Positions 37,774-47,952 of a stretch of DNA of 64,000 nucleotides are shown here, piece after piece; position 1 is the stretch's first letter, and each line of letters starts with the position of its first letter. The position numbers and the translations under genes are program-made. The notes under the pieces are model-generated. The model saw only the letters and a program-made list of their open reading frames with translations, searched no databases and was not told the origin of the DNA. The stretch is from assembly GCF_025133575.1 (NCBI RefSeq), contig NZ_CP104011.1, positions 124,001 through 188,000 of the forward strand. The letters are read 5' to 3'. This DNA is from Pseudomonas sp. GCEP-101 (lineage in GTDB: Bacteria; Pseudomonadota; Gammaproteobacteria; Pseudomonadales; Pseudomonadaceae).

Positions 37774-38556
37774 ATGACCGTCACCATCAAGACGCCCGAA
37801 GACATCGAGAAAATGCGCGTCGCCGGCCGTCTGGCCGCCGAAGTGCTGGAAATGATCGGCGAACACGTCAAGCCCGGCGTTACCACCGACGAACTGGACC
37901 GCATCTGCCACGACTATATCGTCAACGTGCAGAAAGCCATTCCGGCTCCGCTGAACTACAAGGGCTTCCCCAAGTCCATCTGCACCTCGATCAACCACGT
38001 GGTGTGCCACGGCATTCCCAACGAGAAGCCGCTCAAGGAAGGCGATATCGTCAACATCGATATCACCGTGATCAAGGACGGCTACCACGGCGACACCAGC
38101 AAGATGTTCCTGGTCGGCAAGACCCCGGAATGGGCTGACCGCCTCTGCCAGATCACCCAGGAATGCATGTACAAGGGCATCGCCGTGGTCAAGCCGGGCG
38201 CGCGCCTGGGCGACATCGGCGAGGTGATCCAGAAGTACGCCGAGAAGAACGGCTTCTCGGTGGTGCGCGAGTACTGCGGCCACGGCATCGGCAAGGTGTT
38301 CCACGAGGAGCCCCAGGTGCTGCACTACGGTCGCGCCGGCACCGGCCTGGAACTCAAGGAAGGCATGATCTTCACCATCGAGCCGATGATCAACCAGGGC
38401 CGCCCGGAAACCCGCCTGCTGGGCGACGGCTGGACCGCCATCACCAAGGACCGCAAGCTGTCCGCGCAGTGGGAGCACACCGTGCTGGTCACCGCCGACG
38501 GCTATGAGATCCTGACCCTGCGCAACGACGAAAGCTTCCCGCGCACCCCGGCGTAA
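37774..38556 (+). CDS. map: Methionine aminopeptidase, type I
   Basis: MetAP removes the initiator methionine from nascent proteins. The 260-residue protein has the pita-bread fold with metal ligands in GDIVNIDITVIKDGYHGDTS (two Asp), the His in EYCGHGIGKVFHEEP, and Glu in FTIEPMINQG and WEHTVLVT. It is divergent from rpsB, a common gamma-proteobacterial arrangement, and is followed by glnD. Confidence 0.97.
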   Translation: MTVTIKTPEDIEKMRVAGRLAAEVLEMIGEHVKPGVTTDELDRICHDYIVNVQKAIPAPLNYKGFPKSICTSINHVVCHGIPNEKPLKEGDIVNIDITVIKDGYHGDTSKMFLVGKTPEWADRLCQITQECMYKGIAVVKPGARLGDIGEVIQKYAEKNGFSVVREYCGHGIGKVFHEEPQVLHYGRAGTGLELKEGMIFTIEPMINQGRPETRLLGDGWTAITKDRKLSAQWEHTVLVTADGYEILTLRNDESFPRTPA

Positions 38557-38700
38557 GCCGCGCGGTTTGCATTCTTGCCGACGGCTGGGTAGAACATAGA
38601 AATCCCGGCCCGGCACAGCCACCGGGCCTTGCGCCAAGCGCACGGCCCGGTCGCCCTCTTGCCCCTGCCCTCCCTCTATCCCTGAATCAGGAAGGCCGCC

Positions 38701-41400
38701 ATGCCGCAGGTGGATCCCGAGTTGTTCGACCGTGGGCAGTTCCAGGCGGAACTGGCCCTCAAATCCAGCCCCATCGCCGCCTTCAAGAAGGCCATTCGAC
38801 AGGCCAATGAGGTGCTCGACGCCCGCTTCAATGGCGGCCGCGACATCCGCCGGCTGATCGAGGACCGCGCCTGGTTCGTCGACCAGATCCTGCAGCAGGC
38901 CTGGAACCGCTTCGACTGGGGCGACGACGCTGACATCGCGCTGGTCGCCGTGGGCGGCTATGGCCGCGGCGAATTGCACCCGCACTCGGACATCGACCTG
39001 CTGATCCTGCTCGACAGCGAGGACCAGGAGAGTTTCCGCGAGCCCATCGAGGGCTTCCTCACCCTGCTCTGGGATATCGGCCTGGAAGTCGGCCAGAGCG
39101 TGCGCTCGGTCGCCGAGTGCGCCGACGAAGCGCGCGCCGACCTCACCGTGGTCACCAACCTGATGGAGTGCCGGACCATCTCCGGCCCGGACAGCTTGCG
39201 CCAGCGCATGCTCGACGCCACCAGCGCGCGGCAGATGTGGCCCAGCGGGCAGTTCTACCTGGCCAAGCGCAAGGAACAGATCCACCGCCACACCAAATAC
39301 AACGACACCGAGTACAACCTCGAGCCCAACGTAAAAGGCTCGCCGGGCGGCCTGCGCGACATCCAGACGCTGCTCTGGGTCGCCCGCCGTCATTTCGGCA
39401 GCCTCAACCTGCACGCCCTGGTGCGCGAAGGTTTCCTGGTGGAGAGCGAATGCTCGGTGCTGGCCTCCAGCCAGGAATTCCTCTGGAAGGTCCGCTACGC
39501 CCTGCATATGCTCGCCGGCCGCGCCGAAGACCGCCTGCTGTTCGATCATCAGCGGCGCATCGCCGGCCTGCTCGGCTATGAAGGCAACGACGCCAAGCTG
39601 GCCGTCGAGCGGTTCATGCAGAAGTACTACCGCGTGGTGATGGCCGTTTCCGAGTTGAACGACCTGATCATGCAGCACTTCGAGGAAGTGATCCTGCGCG
39701 CCGGCGAGAACGGCCAGATCCAGCCGCTCAACAGCCGCTTCCAGCTGCGCGACGGCTACCTGGAAGTCACCCACGCCAACGTCTTCAAACGCACCCCGTT
39801 CGCCCTGCTGGAAATCTTCGTGCTGCTGGCCCAGCACCCGGAGATCAAGGGCGTGCGCGCGGACACGATTCGCCTGCTGCGCGACAGCAGGCACCTGATC
39901 GACGACGACTTCCGCCACGACATCCGCAACACCAGCCTGTTCATCGAGCTGTTCAAGTGCCAGGAGGGCATCCACCGCAACCTGCGGCGGATGAACCGTT
40001 ACGGCATCCTCGGCCGCTACCTGCCGGAATTCGGCCTGATCGTCGGGCAGATGCAGCACGACCTGTTCCACATCTATACGGTCGACGCCCACACCCTCAA
40101 CCTCATCAAGCACCTGCGCAAGCTGCGCCGCCCGGACATGGCGGAAAAGTACCCGCTGGCCAGCAAGATTATGGAGCGCCTGCCCAAGCCCGAGCTGATC
40201 TACATCGCCGGCCTCTACCACGACATCGCCAAGGGTCGCGGCGGGGATCACTCGGAACTGGGCGCGGTGGATGCCGAGCACTTCTGCCAGCGCCACCAGT
40301 TGCCGCCGTGGGACACCAACCTGGTGTCCTGGCTGGTGCAGAACCACCTGATCATGTCCACCACGGCCCAGCGCAAGGACCTGTCCGACCCGCAGGTGAT
40401 CTACGACTTCGCCCAGTTGATGGGCAACCAGACCTACCTGGACTACCTCTACGTGCTCACCGTGGCCGACATCAACGCCACCAACCCGACGCTGTGGAAC
40501 TCCTGGCGCGCCAGTCTCCTGCGCCAGCTCTACACCGAGACCAAGCGCGCGCTGCGCCGTGGCCTGGAAAACCCGGTGGACCGCGAGGAGCAGATCCGCC
40601 AGACGCAGAGCGCGGCCATCGACATCCTCGTGCGCGGCGGCATCGACCAGGACGACGCCGAGCAGCTCTGGAGTCAGTTGGGCGACGACTACTTCCTGCG
40701 CCACAGCGCGGCGGACGTCGCCTGGCACACCGAAGCCATCCTGCAGCACCCCGACGACGGCACGCCCCTGGTGCTGATCAAGGAAACCGCCCAGCGCGAG
40801 TTCGAGGGCGGCACGCAGATCTTCATCTATGCCGGCGACCAGCACGACTTCTTCGCCGTGACCGTGGCGGCGATGGACCAGCTCAACCTGAACATTCAGG
40901 ACGCGCGAATCATCACCTCCACCAGCCGCTTCACCCTCGACACCTATATCGTGCTCGACGCCGATGGCGGCTCGATCGGCAACAATCCCGAGCGAGTCGC
41001 GGAAATTCGCGAAGGTCTGGCCAACGCCCTGAAAGACCCGGACGAGTATCCGACCATCATCCAGCGCCGCGTGCCGCGCCAGCTCAAGCACTTCGCCTTC
41101 GCCCCGCTGGTGACCGTCTCCACCGACGCGGCCCGCCAGGTCAGCGTGCTGGAAGTGATCGCCCCGGACCGCCCCGGCCTGCTGGCGCGCATCGGTGGGC
41201 TGTTCCTCGATTTCGACCTGTCGGTGCAGAACGCCAAGATCGCCACCCTGGGCGAACGCGTGGAGGACGTGTTCTTCGTCACCGACGCGCAGAACCAGCC
41301 GCTATCGGACCCGGAACTGTGCAAACGCATCCAGACCGCCCTGGTGGACATCCTCTCCGATGGTGGCCAGCCGAGCATGCCGGTCCGCATCAGTATCTAG
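38701..41400 (+). CDS. glnD: [Protein-PII] uridylyltransferase/uridylyl-removing enzyme GlnD
   Basis: GlnD senses glutamine and adds or removes UMP on the PII proteins, controlling nitrogen assimilation. The 899-residue protein has a nucleotidyltransferase domain ([19 protein letters not shown], about 85-105), a GlnD PII-UTase region, and an HD hydrolase domain ([18 protein letters not shown], about 508-525). Two C-terminal ACT domains start near [14 protein letters not shown] and [20 protein letters not shown]. Length matches the family (890-900). Confidence 0.98.
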   Translation: MPQVDPELFDRGQFQAELALKSSPIAAFKKAIRQANEVLDARFNGGRDIRRLIEDRAWFVDQILQQAWNRFDWGDDADIALVAVGGYGRGELHPHSDIDLLILLDSEDQESFREPIEGFLTLLWDIGLEVGQSVRSVAECADEARADLTVVTNLMECRTISGPDSLRQRMLDATSARQMWPSGQFYLAKRKEQIHRHTKYNDTEYNLEPNVKGSPGGLRDIQTLLWVARRHFGSLNLHALVREGFLVESECSVLASSQEFLWKVRYALHMLAGRAEDRLLFDHQRRIAGLLGYEGNDAKLAVERFMQKYYRVVMAVSELNDLIMQHFEEVILRAGENGQIQPLNSRFQLRDGYLEVTHANVFKRTPFALLEIFVLLAQHPEIKGVRADTIRLLRDSRHLIDDDFRHDIRNTSLFIELFKCQEGIHRNLRRMNRYGILGRYLPEFGLIVGQMQHDLFHIYTVDAHTLNLIKHLRKLRRPDMAEKYPLASKIMERLPKPELIYIAGLYHDIAKGRGGDHSELGAVDAEHFCQRHQLPPWDTNLVSWLVQNHLIMSTTAQRKDLSDPQVIYDFAQLMGNQTYLDYLYVLTVADINATNPTLWNSWRASLLRQLYTETKRALRRGLENPVDREEQIRQTQSAAIDILVRGGIDQDDAEQLWSQLGDDYFLRHSAADVAWHTEAILQHPDDGTPLVLIKETAQREFEGGTQIFIYAGDQHDFFAVTVAAMDQLNLNIQDARIITSTSRFTLDTYIVLDADGGSIGNNPERVAEIREGLANALKDPDEYPTIIQRRVPRQLKHFAFAPLVTVSTDAARQVSVLEVIAPDRPGLLARIGGLFLDFDLSVQNAKIATLGERVEDVFFVTDAQNQPLSDPELCKRIQTALVDILSDGGQPSMPVRISI

Positions 41401-41442
41401 TCAGCATTTAGAACGAAGCATTGAGAACGAAAGAGCCCTGCC

Positions 41443-42639
41443 ATGAATCCTGCCCTCGACTCGCTCCAGCCCTACCCTTTCGAGAAGCTCCGCGCCCTGC
41501 TGGCCGGTGCCCAGCCGCCGGCCGAGCTGAAGCCCATCGCGCTGTCCATCGGCGAACCCAAGCACCGCTCGCCGGACTTCGTCGCCAAGGCCCTGGCCGA
41601 CAGTCTCGATCAATTGGCCGTTTACCCCACGACCCTGGGCATCCCGGCCCTGCGCGAAGCCATCGCGGCCTGGTGCGAGCGCCGCTTCAAGGTGCCGGCC
41701 GGCTGGCTGGACGCCGCGCGCCACGTGCTGCCGGTGAACGGCACCCGTGAAGCGCTGTTCGCCTTCACCCAGACCGTGGTGGACCGCAACGCCAAGGGCC
41801 TGGTGATCAGCCCGAACCCGTTCTACCAGATCTACGAAGGCGCAGCCCTGCTGGCCGGCGCCGAGCCGCACTACCTGCCCTGCCTGGAAAGCAACGGCTT
41901 CAACCCGGACTTCGACGCCGTGCCGGCAGAGGTCTGGGCGCGCTGCCAGATCCTCTTCCTGTGCTCGCCGGGCAACCCCACCGGCGCGCTCGTTCCGCTC
42001 GCCGAGCTGAAGAAGCTGATCGCCCTGGCCGACGAACACGACTTCGTCATCGCCGCTGACGAGTGCTACAGCGAGCTGTACTTCGACGAGCAGAACCCGC
42101 CGGCCGGCCTGCTGACCGCCTGCGCCGAGCTGGGCCGCGCGGACTTTGCGCGCTGCGTGGTGTTCCACAGCCTCTCCAAGCGCTCCAACCTGCCGGGCCT
42201 GCGTTCGGGCTTCGTCGCCGGCGACGCCGAGGTGCTGAAGAAATTCCTGCTGTACCGCACCTACCATGGCTGCGCCATGCCGGTTCAGACCCAACTGGCC
42301 AGCGTCGAGGCCTGGAAGGACGAGGACCACGTGCGCGCCAACCGCGACCTGTACCGCGAGAAGTTCGACGCGGTGCTGGACATCCTCGGCGGCGTGCTCG
42401 ACGTGCAGCGCCCGGACGGCAGCTTCTATCTCTGGGCGAAAACCCCGATCGCCGACACCAAGTTCTGCCGCGGCCTGTTCGACGCGCAGCACGTTACCGT
42501 GGTGCCGGGCTCCTACCTGTCCCGCGAGGTGAACGGCGAGAACCCCGGCGCCAACCGCGTACGCATGGCACTGGTGGCCCCGCTGGCCGAATGCGTGGAA
42601 GCCGCCGAACGCATCAAGCGCTACGTGCAGGGCCTGTAA
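41443..42639 (+). CDS. dapC: Succinyldiaminopimelate transaminase
   Basis: This PLP enzyme makes N-succinyl-L,L-diaminopimelate for lysine and peptidoglycan. The 398-residue class I/II aminotransferase shows the fold's NGTREALFAF, SPGNPTGALV, ADECYSELYF, and the PLP-binding Lys in HSLSKRSNLPGLRSG. dapD and dapE of the same pathway lie at 45618 and 52434. Placement after glnD matches P. aeruginosa dapC, which supports that specificity over a general aminotransferase. Confidence 0.92.
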   Translation: MNPALDSLQPYPFEKLRALLAGAQPPAELKPIALSIGEPKHRSPDFVAKALADSLDQLAVYPTTLGIPALREAIAAWCERRFKVPAGWLDAARHVLPVNGTREALFAFTQTVVDRNAKGLVISPNPFYQIYEGAALLAGAEPHYLPCLESNGFNPDFDAVPAEVWARCQILFLCSPGNPTGALVPLAELKKLIALADEHDFVIAADECYSELYFDEQNPPAGLLTACAELGRADFARCVVFHSLSKRSNLPGLRSGFVAGDAEVLKKFLLYRTYHGCAMPVQTQLASVEAWKDEDHVRANRDLYREKFDAVLDILGGVLDVQRPDGSFYLWAKTPIADTKFCRGLFDAQHVTVVPGSYLSREVNGENPGANRVRMALVAPLAECVEAAERIKRYVQGL

Positions 42640-42665
42640 AGGGTCACAGCCGTAGGTTGCCTATC

Positions 42666-42746
42666 TGTAGGAGCGAGCTTGCTCGCGAACACCCCTGGAT
42701 CCGGCGTTGCCGGATGACTCGGTTCGCGAGCAAGGTCGCTCCTACA
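42666..42746. repeat. REP element (copy 2), between convergent dapC and antiporter
   Basis: Complementary arms TGTAGGAGCGAGCTTGCTCG and CGAGCAAGGTCGCTCCTACA enclose an inner palindrome CCGGCGTTGCCGG. It is a typical Pseudomonas REP pair, differing in the arm core (AGCTTGCTCGC) from the elements at 11400 and 48371 (ACTCCGTCCGC). It may act as a bidirectional terminator or mRNA stabiliser. Confidence 0.85.
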
Positions 42747-42753
42747 AAACACG

Positions 42754-44415
42754 CTACACCCATCGCCCCGCCTTGCTGGTCACCCAGGCCTCCTGGTTGT
42801 CCAGCTCGCCCAGCACCTCGCGCATCGTCTCGTCGTCGATCTCGTGTTCGCGGCGCATCCGGTACAGCTCCAGCCGCTGCGCGCGCAGCGCCTTGATCCT
42901 CAGCGCCTGGTCGGCCAGCTCCAGGGCACGGGCGCGCTCGCGGGCTTCCTTGCTGTCCGGTGCCGGGTCCAGCTCATGGCGGTACTCGGCCATCAGCTTC
43001 GCCTTCATCTCCGCCAATCGCGCCGTTTCGTCGGCGTCGCCGCCTGCGCTGGCAGGCATCTCCTCGCCCTCCAGCATGCGAATGGCCGCCGCTGCGGTCT
43101 TGCGCCAGACGGCCAGCGCCTCCAGCTCGCGCTGGTCGTTGCTGGCCGCCGGCAACCCACGCAGGAGAATCGGCAAGCCAATGGTCGCGGCAATCAACGA
43201 CACCAGGATCACCCCGGCGGCGATGAAGATGATCAGGTCGCGCTGCGGAAAGGCCGAGCCATCGTGTAGCAGCAGGGGCACCGAGAGCACGCCGGCCAGG
43301 GTCACCGCCCCGCGCACCCCGCTCAACGCGGAGATCGCCGACAACCGCAGCACCGGCTCGCCCGCCCGGCCGCCCAGCTCGATGCCCCACCACTGCTCGA
43401 AGCGCACGGACACCTTCCAGTAGCACCAGACCCAGCCAAAGCGCAGCAGGAGCAGCACGGCGAACACTGCCAGCACGTAGAACAGCAGCAGCGAGGAGCG
43501 CCACATCACATCGTCGGCGTGATGGGCGACCGATTTGAGGATGTCCGGCAGTTGCAGCCCCAGCAGCAGAAAGACCACACCGTTGAAGGCGAACTCCAGC
43601 ATCGACCAGACGCTGCGGTTGAGCAGACGGGTGTTGGTCTGCCGCGGCAGCAGGTCGACCCAGCTCTGCATCATGCCGGCCGCCACCGCCGCGAGGATGC
43701 CCGACACGCCCAGCTCCTCCGCGATCATGTAGCAGGCGAAGGGCAGCAGCAGCATCAGCACCACATGGGTGGCCGGGTCGTCCCAACCGCGACGGATCAT
43801 CCAGGCGCGGATGCGCCCCAGCAGCCAGCTGAGGAACACGCCGCTGGCCAGGCCGCCGACGGCCACCAGCAGGAAATTCAGGCTGGCATCCATCAACGAG
43901 AAGGTGCCGGTCATGGCCGCGGCGATGGCGAATTTGAACGCCACCAGACCCGAGGCATCGTTCATCAGCGCCTCGCCCTGCAGCACATGCATCAGGCGCT
44001 TGGGCAAACGGTTCTGGGCGATGGCCGACACCGCCAGGGCATCGGTGGGCGACAGCACAGCCGCCAGGGCAAAGGCGGCGGCCCAGGGAATCTCCGGAAT
44101 CAGCAGGTGGATGAACACGCCGCCGCCCACCACGGTGAACAGCACCAGGGCAAAGGCCAGGGTGAGGATCGGCCAGCGCATCTTCCAGAACTCACCCTTG
44201 GGCATGCGCCAGCCATCGGCGAACAGCAGCGGCGGGATGAACAGGAACATGAACAGTTCCGGGTCCAGCGCCACGTGCAGCCCCAGGCTGGGCCAGGCCA
44301 GCGCGGCGCCGGCGGCGATCTGGATCAGCGGCAACGGCAGCGCAATGAGCTGCGCGGCGAGTCGGGTTCCCCCCACGACCAGCAGCAGGATGAGGACGGT
44401 ATAGACGGTTTGCAT
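42754..44415 (-). CDS. Na+/H+ antiporter, CPA1 family
   Basis: The 553-residue protein has about 12 membrane segments and a cytoplasmic helical tail of about 140 residues. Conserved elements include FMFLFIPPLLFADGWRMP, AAVLSPTDALAVSAI (the transport-site ASP/TD-like region) and MNDASGLVAFKFA. It exchanges Na+ or K+ for H+ in pH and salt homeostasis; the exact ion is unknown. ATG at 44415 has GGGAG seven bases upstream; the open frame runs on for 108 codons but those residues are not membrane-like. Confidence 0.88.
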   Translation of the reverse strand: MQTVYTVLILLLVVGGTRLAAQLIALPLPLIQIAAGAALAWPSLGLHVALDPELFMFLFIPPLLFADGWRMPKGEFWKMRWPILTLAFALVLFTVVGGGVFIHLLIPEIPWAAAFALAAVLSPTDALAVSAIAQNRLPKRLMHVLQGEALMNDASGLVAFKFAIAAAMTGTFSLMDASLNFLLVAVGGLASGVFLSWLLGRIRAWMIRRGWDDPATHVVLMLLLPFACYMIAEELGVSGILAAVAAGMMQSWVDLLPRQTNTRLLNRSVWSMLEFAFNGVVFLLLGLQLPDILKSVAHHADDVMWRSSLLLFYVLAVFAVLLLLRFGWVWCYWKVSVRFEQWWGIELGGRAGEPVLRLSAISALSGVRGAVTLAGVLSVPLLLHDGSAFPQRDLIIFIAAGVILVSLIAATIGLPILLRGLPAASNDQRELEALAVWRKTAAAAIRMLEGEEMPASAGGDADETARLAEMKAKLMAEYRHELDPAPDSKEARERARALELADQALRIKALRAQRLELYRMRREHEIDDETMREVLGELDNQEAWVTSKAGRWV

Positions 44416-44586
44416 CGACGAACTCCCAGCACAGCTCTCCATTGAAGCACCCGATGGCCGGCGGATCAGCCTCGCATCGGGCAAAAAACTGTTGCAAACC
44501 ACCAACCTCCCGGCGGCGTCCCGCAACGGCCGCGGAAATGGCATAATCCCGCGCCTGAAAAAAGCATCGAAAAGGAGTAGCGCCCC

Positions 44587-44937
44587 GTGAGTGAGCGGAC
44601 GCTGTATGGCATCAAGGCCTGCGACACCATGAAGAAAGCCCGCGTGTGGCTGGACGAGCATGGCGTCGAGTACGCCTTTCACGACTACAAGAGTAGCGGC
44701 ATCGACCGCGAACACCTGCGCCAATGGTGCGCCGAGCACGGCTGGGAAACCGTCCTGAACCGCGCCGGCACCACCTTCCGCAAGCTGGATGACGCGCAGA
44801 AAGCCGATCTCGACCAGGACAAGGCCATCGAACTGATGGTGGCGCAGCCGTCGATGATCAAGCGCCCGGTACTCGACCTGGGTGACCGCACCCTGGTCGG
44901 CTTCAAGCCCGACGCCTACGCCGCGGCGCTGGCCTGA
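44587..44937 (+). CDS. ArsC/Spx-family reductase (YffB-like)
   Basis: The 116-residue protein has the thioredoxin-like ArsC/Spx fold, starting TLYGIKACDTMKKARVWLDE with a single active-site Cys (CDTM). VLNRAGTTFRKL and MIKRPVLDLGDRTLVGF follow, typical of YffB. YffB-type proteins are thought to be glutathione-dependent thiol reductases. The start is GTG with AAGGAG ten bases before. It heads a run with a LysE exporter and dapD, as in P. aeruginosa, but no functional link to lysine synthesis is visible. Confidence 0.88.
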   Translation: MSERTLYGIKACDTMKKARVWLDEHGVEYAFHDYKSSGIDREHLRQWCAEHGWETVLNRAGTTFRKLDDAQKADLDQDKAIELMVAQPSMIKRPVLDLGDRTLVGFKPDAYAAALA

Positions 44938-44948
44938 GAGCGGACGCC

Positions 44949-45575
44949 ATGAGCATCGCCTGGCCCCTGTTCCTCCCCGCCTGCTTCGCCCTGAACATGG
45001 CGCCGGGACCGAACAACCTGCTGTCGCTGAACAACGCCGCGCGCTTCGGCCTGCTGCGCGCCAGCCTCGCCGGTGGCGGTCGGCTGCTGGCCTTCGCGGG
45101 CATGCTGGCCCTGGCCGCTTCGGGCTTGGCGCTGGTGCTGCAGGCCTCGGCCTGGCTGTTCCTGGCGATCAAGCTGGTGGGCGCCGGCTACCTGCTGTGG
45201 CTCGCCGTGCAGCTGTGGCGCGCACCGACGGCGAACCTGTCGGTGAACGGCACTGCGGTTGCCGCCACCAGCCTGTGGCGCCTGGCCCGCCAGGAGTTCT
45301 GGGTGGCCGCCGGCAATCCGAAGGCCATCCTGATCTTCACCGCGTTCCTGCCGCAGTTCGTCGATCCGCGTCAGGCCGTGGGCGCCCAGTTCGCCCAACT
45401 CGGCGCAGCCTTCCTGCTGCTGGAATGGCTGGCCATCGCCCTTTACGGGCTCGCCGGGGTCCGCCTCGGCAAGCTGCTCGCCGGCGCACGCGCCCGGCGC
45501 CTGTTCAACCGTGGTTGTGCCGCGCTGCTGGGCAGCGCCGGGCTGGGCCTGCTGCTCAGCCGCCGTCCGGCCTGA
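44949..45575 (+). CDS. LysE-family transporter
   Basis: The 208-residue membrane protein has six predicted helices and the family start (LNMAPGPNNLLSLNNAARFG) and FWVAAGNPKAILIFTAFLPQF motif. LysE/RhtB members export amino acids such as lysine, threonine or homoserine. It lies 11 bases after the ArsC-like gene and 42 before dapD, suggesting one transcript. A lysine-related substrate would fit the neighbour dapD, but this is inference. Confidence 0.87.
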   Translation: MSIAWPLFLPACFALNMAPGPNNLLSLNNAARFGLLRASLAGGGRLLAFAGMLALAASGLALVLQASAWLFLAIKLVGAGYLLWLAVQLWRAPTANLSVNGTAVAATSLWRLARQEFWVAAGNPKAILIFTAFLPQFVDPRQAVGAQFAQLGAAFLLLEWLAIALYGLAGVRLGKLLAGARARRLFNRGCAALLGSAGLGLLLSRRPA

Positions 45576-45617
45576 CCGAATCCGTTCTTCGAGAATCTCT
45601 TTCAAGGAATCCCCCAC

Positions 45618-46652
45618 ATGTCGAAATCCCTGTTCAGCATCGCTTTCGGTGTCGGCACCCAGAACCGCCAGGGCAACTGGCTGGAAGTCTTCTACGCGCA
45701 GCCGCTGCTGAACCCCAGCGCCGAACTGGTCGCTGCCATCGCTCCGCTGCTGGCCTATGAAGGCGGCAACCAGGCGATCGCCTTCACCGCCCACCAGGCT
45801 TACCAGCTGGCCGACGCCGTCGAGACCGTCGATGCCGCCCAGGCCGCCCTGCTCAACCGCCTGGCCGAGAGCCAGAAGCCGCTGGTCGCCACCCTGCTGG
45901 CCGAGGACGCCGCCCCCAGCTCCACCCCGGAGGCGTACCTGAAGCTGCACCTGCTGTCCCACCGCCTGGTCAAGCCGCACGGCCTGAACCTGACCGGCAT
46001 CTTCCCGCTGCTGCCGAACGTGGCCTGGACCAACCAGGGCGCCGTCGACCTGGCCGAGCTGGCCGAACTGCAACTGGAAGCGCGCCTGAAGGGCAAGCTG
46101 CTGGAAGTCTTCTCGGTCGACAAATTCCCCAAGATGACCGACTACGTGGTCCCGGCCGGCGTGCGCATCGCCGACACCGCCCGCGTACGCCTGGGCGCGT
46201 ACATCGGTGAAGGCACCACCGTGATGCACGAAGGCTTCGTCAACTTCAACGCCGGCACCCAGGGCCCGGGCATGATCGAAGGCCGCGTCTCCGCGGGCGT
46301 GTTCGTCGGCAAAGGCTCCGACCTGGGCGGCGGCTGCTCCACCATGGGCACCCTGTCCGGCGGCGGCAACATCGTCATCAGCGTCGGCGAAGGCTGCCTG
46401 ATCGGCGCCAACGCCGGCATCGGCATCCCGCTGGGCGACCGCAACATCGTCGAAGCCGGCCTGTACGTCACCGCCGGCACCAAGATCGCCGTGCTGGACG
46501 ACCAGAACAACCTGGTGAAAGTCGTCAAGGGCCGCGACCTGGCCGGCCAGGCCGACCTGCTGTTCCGCCGCAACTCGCAGACCGGCGCGGTCGAGTGCAA
46601 GACCAACAAGACCGCCATCGAGCTCAATGAGGCGCTGCACGCGCACAACTAA
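45618..46652 (+). CDS. dapD: 2,3,4,5-tetrahydropyridine-2,6-dicarboxylate N-succinyltransferase
   Basis: DapD succinylates tetrahydrodipicolinate in the lysine/DAP pathway. The 344-residue form is the longer type seen in Pseudomonas rather than the 274-residue E. coli type. The C-terminal half is a left-handed beta-helix with hexads (VRLGAYIGEGTTVMHEGFVN, GSDLGGGCSTMGTLSGGGN, GEGCLIGANAGIGIPLGDRN). It feeds dapC (41443) and dapE (52434). Two hairpins follow, the second with a T run. Confidence 0.96.
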   Translation: MSKSLFSIAFGVGTQNRQGNWLEVFYAQPLLNPSAELVAAIAPLLAYEGGNQAIAFTAHQAYQLADAVETVDAAQAALLNRLAESQKPLVATLLAEDAAPSSTPEAYLKLHLLSHRLVKPHGLNLTGIFPLLPNVAWTNQGAVDLAELAELQLEARLKGKLLEVFSVDKFPKMTDYVVPAGVRIADTARVRLGAYIGEGTTVMHEGFVNFNAGTQGPGMIEGRVSAGVFVGKGSDLGGGCSTMGTLSGGGNIVISVGEGCLIGANAGIGIPLGDRNIVEAGLYVTAGTKIAVLDDQNNLVKVVKGRDLAGQADLLFRRNSQTGAVECKTNKTAIELNEALHAHN

Positions 46653-46697
46653 GCTAGGCGCCCCGCTCGTGCGGGGTACGCACTAAGCTTTGAGAAG

Positions 46698-46719
46698 CGG
46701 GGGCTGCGGCCCCCGTTTT
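46698..46719 (+). terminator. Terminator between dapD and csdA
   Basis: The stem CGGGGGC / GCCCCCG with a four-base loop is followed by TTTTC, 46 bases after the dapD stop. An earlier CCCCGC-TCGT-GCGGGG hairpin lies at about 46660-46675. The pair should separate dapD from csdA-csdE transcription. Confidence 0.75.
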
Positions 46720-46746
46720 CCATTCTTCACAACCGGCCGCACGCCC

Positions 46747-47952
46747 ATGTCCATTCCCTCGCCCTGGCGCTCCGACTTCCCGGCCCTCGCCGCCTTCGAG
46801 GCCGAAGGCCAGACCTACCTCGACAGCGCCGCCACCGCGCAGAAACCGCGCGCCATGATCGACGCCCTCGCCGGCTACTACGCCAGCGGCGCCGCCAACG
46901 TGCATCGCGCCCAGCACCTGCCCGGCGAGCGCGCCACCCGCGCCTTCGAAGCGACCCGCAGCCTGGCCGCCAATTGGCTCAACGGCGGCAGCCCGGCGCA
47001 GATCGTCTTCACCCGCGGCGCCACCGAAGCGCTGAACCTGCTGGCCTACGCTCTGGAAGGCCGGTTCCAGCCGGGCGACGAGATCGTCGTCAGCGCCCTG
47101 GAGCACCACGCCAACCTGCTGCCCTGGCAGCAACTGGCCAAGCGCCGTGGCCTGAAGCTCGTCGTGCTGCCACTGGACGCCAGCGGGCGTATCGACCTGA
47201 ACCGCGCCGCCCCCCTCATTGGCCCGCGCACCCGCCTGCTCGCGGTCAGCCAGCTGTCCAACGTGCTCGGCACCTGGCAGCCGCTGCCGGAGCTGCTGGG
47301 GATGGCCCGCCAGCACGGCGCGCTGAGTGTGGTGGATGGTGCGCAGGGCGTGGTCCATGGCCGACACAACCTGTCGGCGCTGGGATGTGATTTCTACGTC
47401 TGCTCCAGCCACAAGCTCTACGGCCCGGAGGGCCTCGGCCTGCTCTGGGGCCGCGCGGAAGCGCTGGAGCGCCTGGCGCACTGGCAGTTCGGCGGCGAAA
47501 TGGTCCGCGTGGCGGACTACTTCGACGCCCAGTTCCACAGCGCGCCCATGGGCTTCGAGGCCGGCACCCCGCCCATCGGTCCGGTGATCGCCCTGGGCGC
47601 CACGCTGCAATGGCTGGCCGCCCGGGACAGCGCCGAGGTCGGCGGGCACGAGGACTTCCTCCATGCCCGCCTGCTGGCCGGCCTGCGCGCCCGTGATGGC
47701 GTGCGCGTGCTGGGCGAGCCGGACGTCGCGCTGGCCAGCTTCGTGGTCGAGGGTGTGCACGTTGCCGACCTGGGCCATCTGCTCACCGAGCAGGGCATCG
47801 CCGTGCGCGCCGGGCACCACTGCGCCATGCCGCTGATGAAGACCCTGGACGTCGCCGGCGCCCTGCGCGTCTCCCTCGGCCTGTACAACGACAGTGCCGA
47901 CCTGGAGCGCTTCTTCGCCGCGCTGGACAACGCCCTGGAGCTGCTGCGGTGA
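46747..47952 (+). CDS. csdA: Cysteine desulfurase CsdA (SufS-type)
   Basis: CsdA is a PLP enzyme that takes sulfur from cysteine as a persulfide. The 401-residue protein has YLDSAATAQKPRAMIDAL, the His in SALEHHANLLPW, the PLP-binding Lys in VCSSHKLYGPEG, and the active-site loop RAGHHCAMPL with the reactive Cys. csdE overlaps its stop and tcdA faces it, so the likely route is CsdA to CsdE, supporting ct6A formation in tRNA by TcdA. A role in Fe-S assembly is possible too. Confidence 0.93.
   Translation: MSIPSPWRSDFPALAAFEAEGQTYLDSAATAQKPRAMIDALAGYYASGAANVHRAQHLPGERATRAFEATRSLAANWLNGGSPAQIVFTRGATEALNLLAYALEGRFQPGDEIVVSALEHHANLLPWQQLAKRRGLKLVVLPLDASGRIDLNRAAPLIGPRTRLLAVSQLSNVLGTWQPLPELLGMARQHGALSVVDGAQGVVHGRHNLSALGCDFYVCSSHKLYGPEGLGLLWGRAEALERLAHWQFGGEMVRVADYFDAQFHSAPMGFEAGTPPIGPVIALGATLQWLAARDSAEVGGHEDFLHARLLAGLRARDGVRVLGEPDVALASFVVEGVHVADLGHLLTEQGIAVRAGHHCAMPLMKTLDVAGALRVSLGLYNDSADLERFFAALDNALELLR

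Noticed and set aside
37738..41091. 1117-codon open frame opposite map and glnD
   Set aside because: Overlaps two clearly identified genes on the other strand; sequence is His/Asp/Val-rich low-information shadow.
44416..44739. N-terminal extension of the antiporter frame
   Set aside because: The 108 extra codons overlap the start of the divergent ArsC-like gene and are not membrane-like; ATG 44415 has a good ribosome site.
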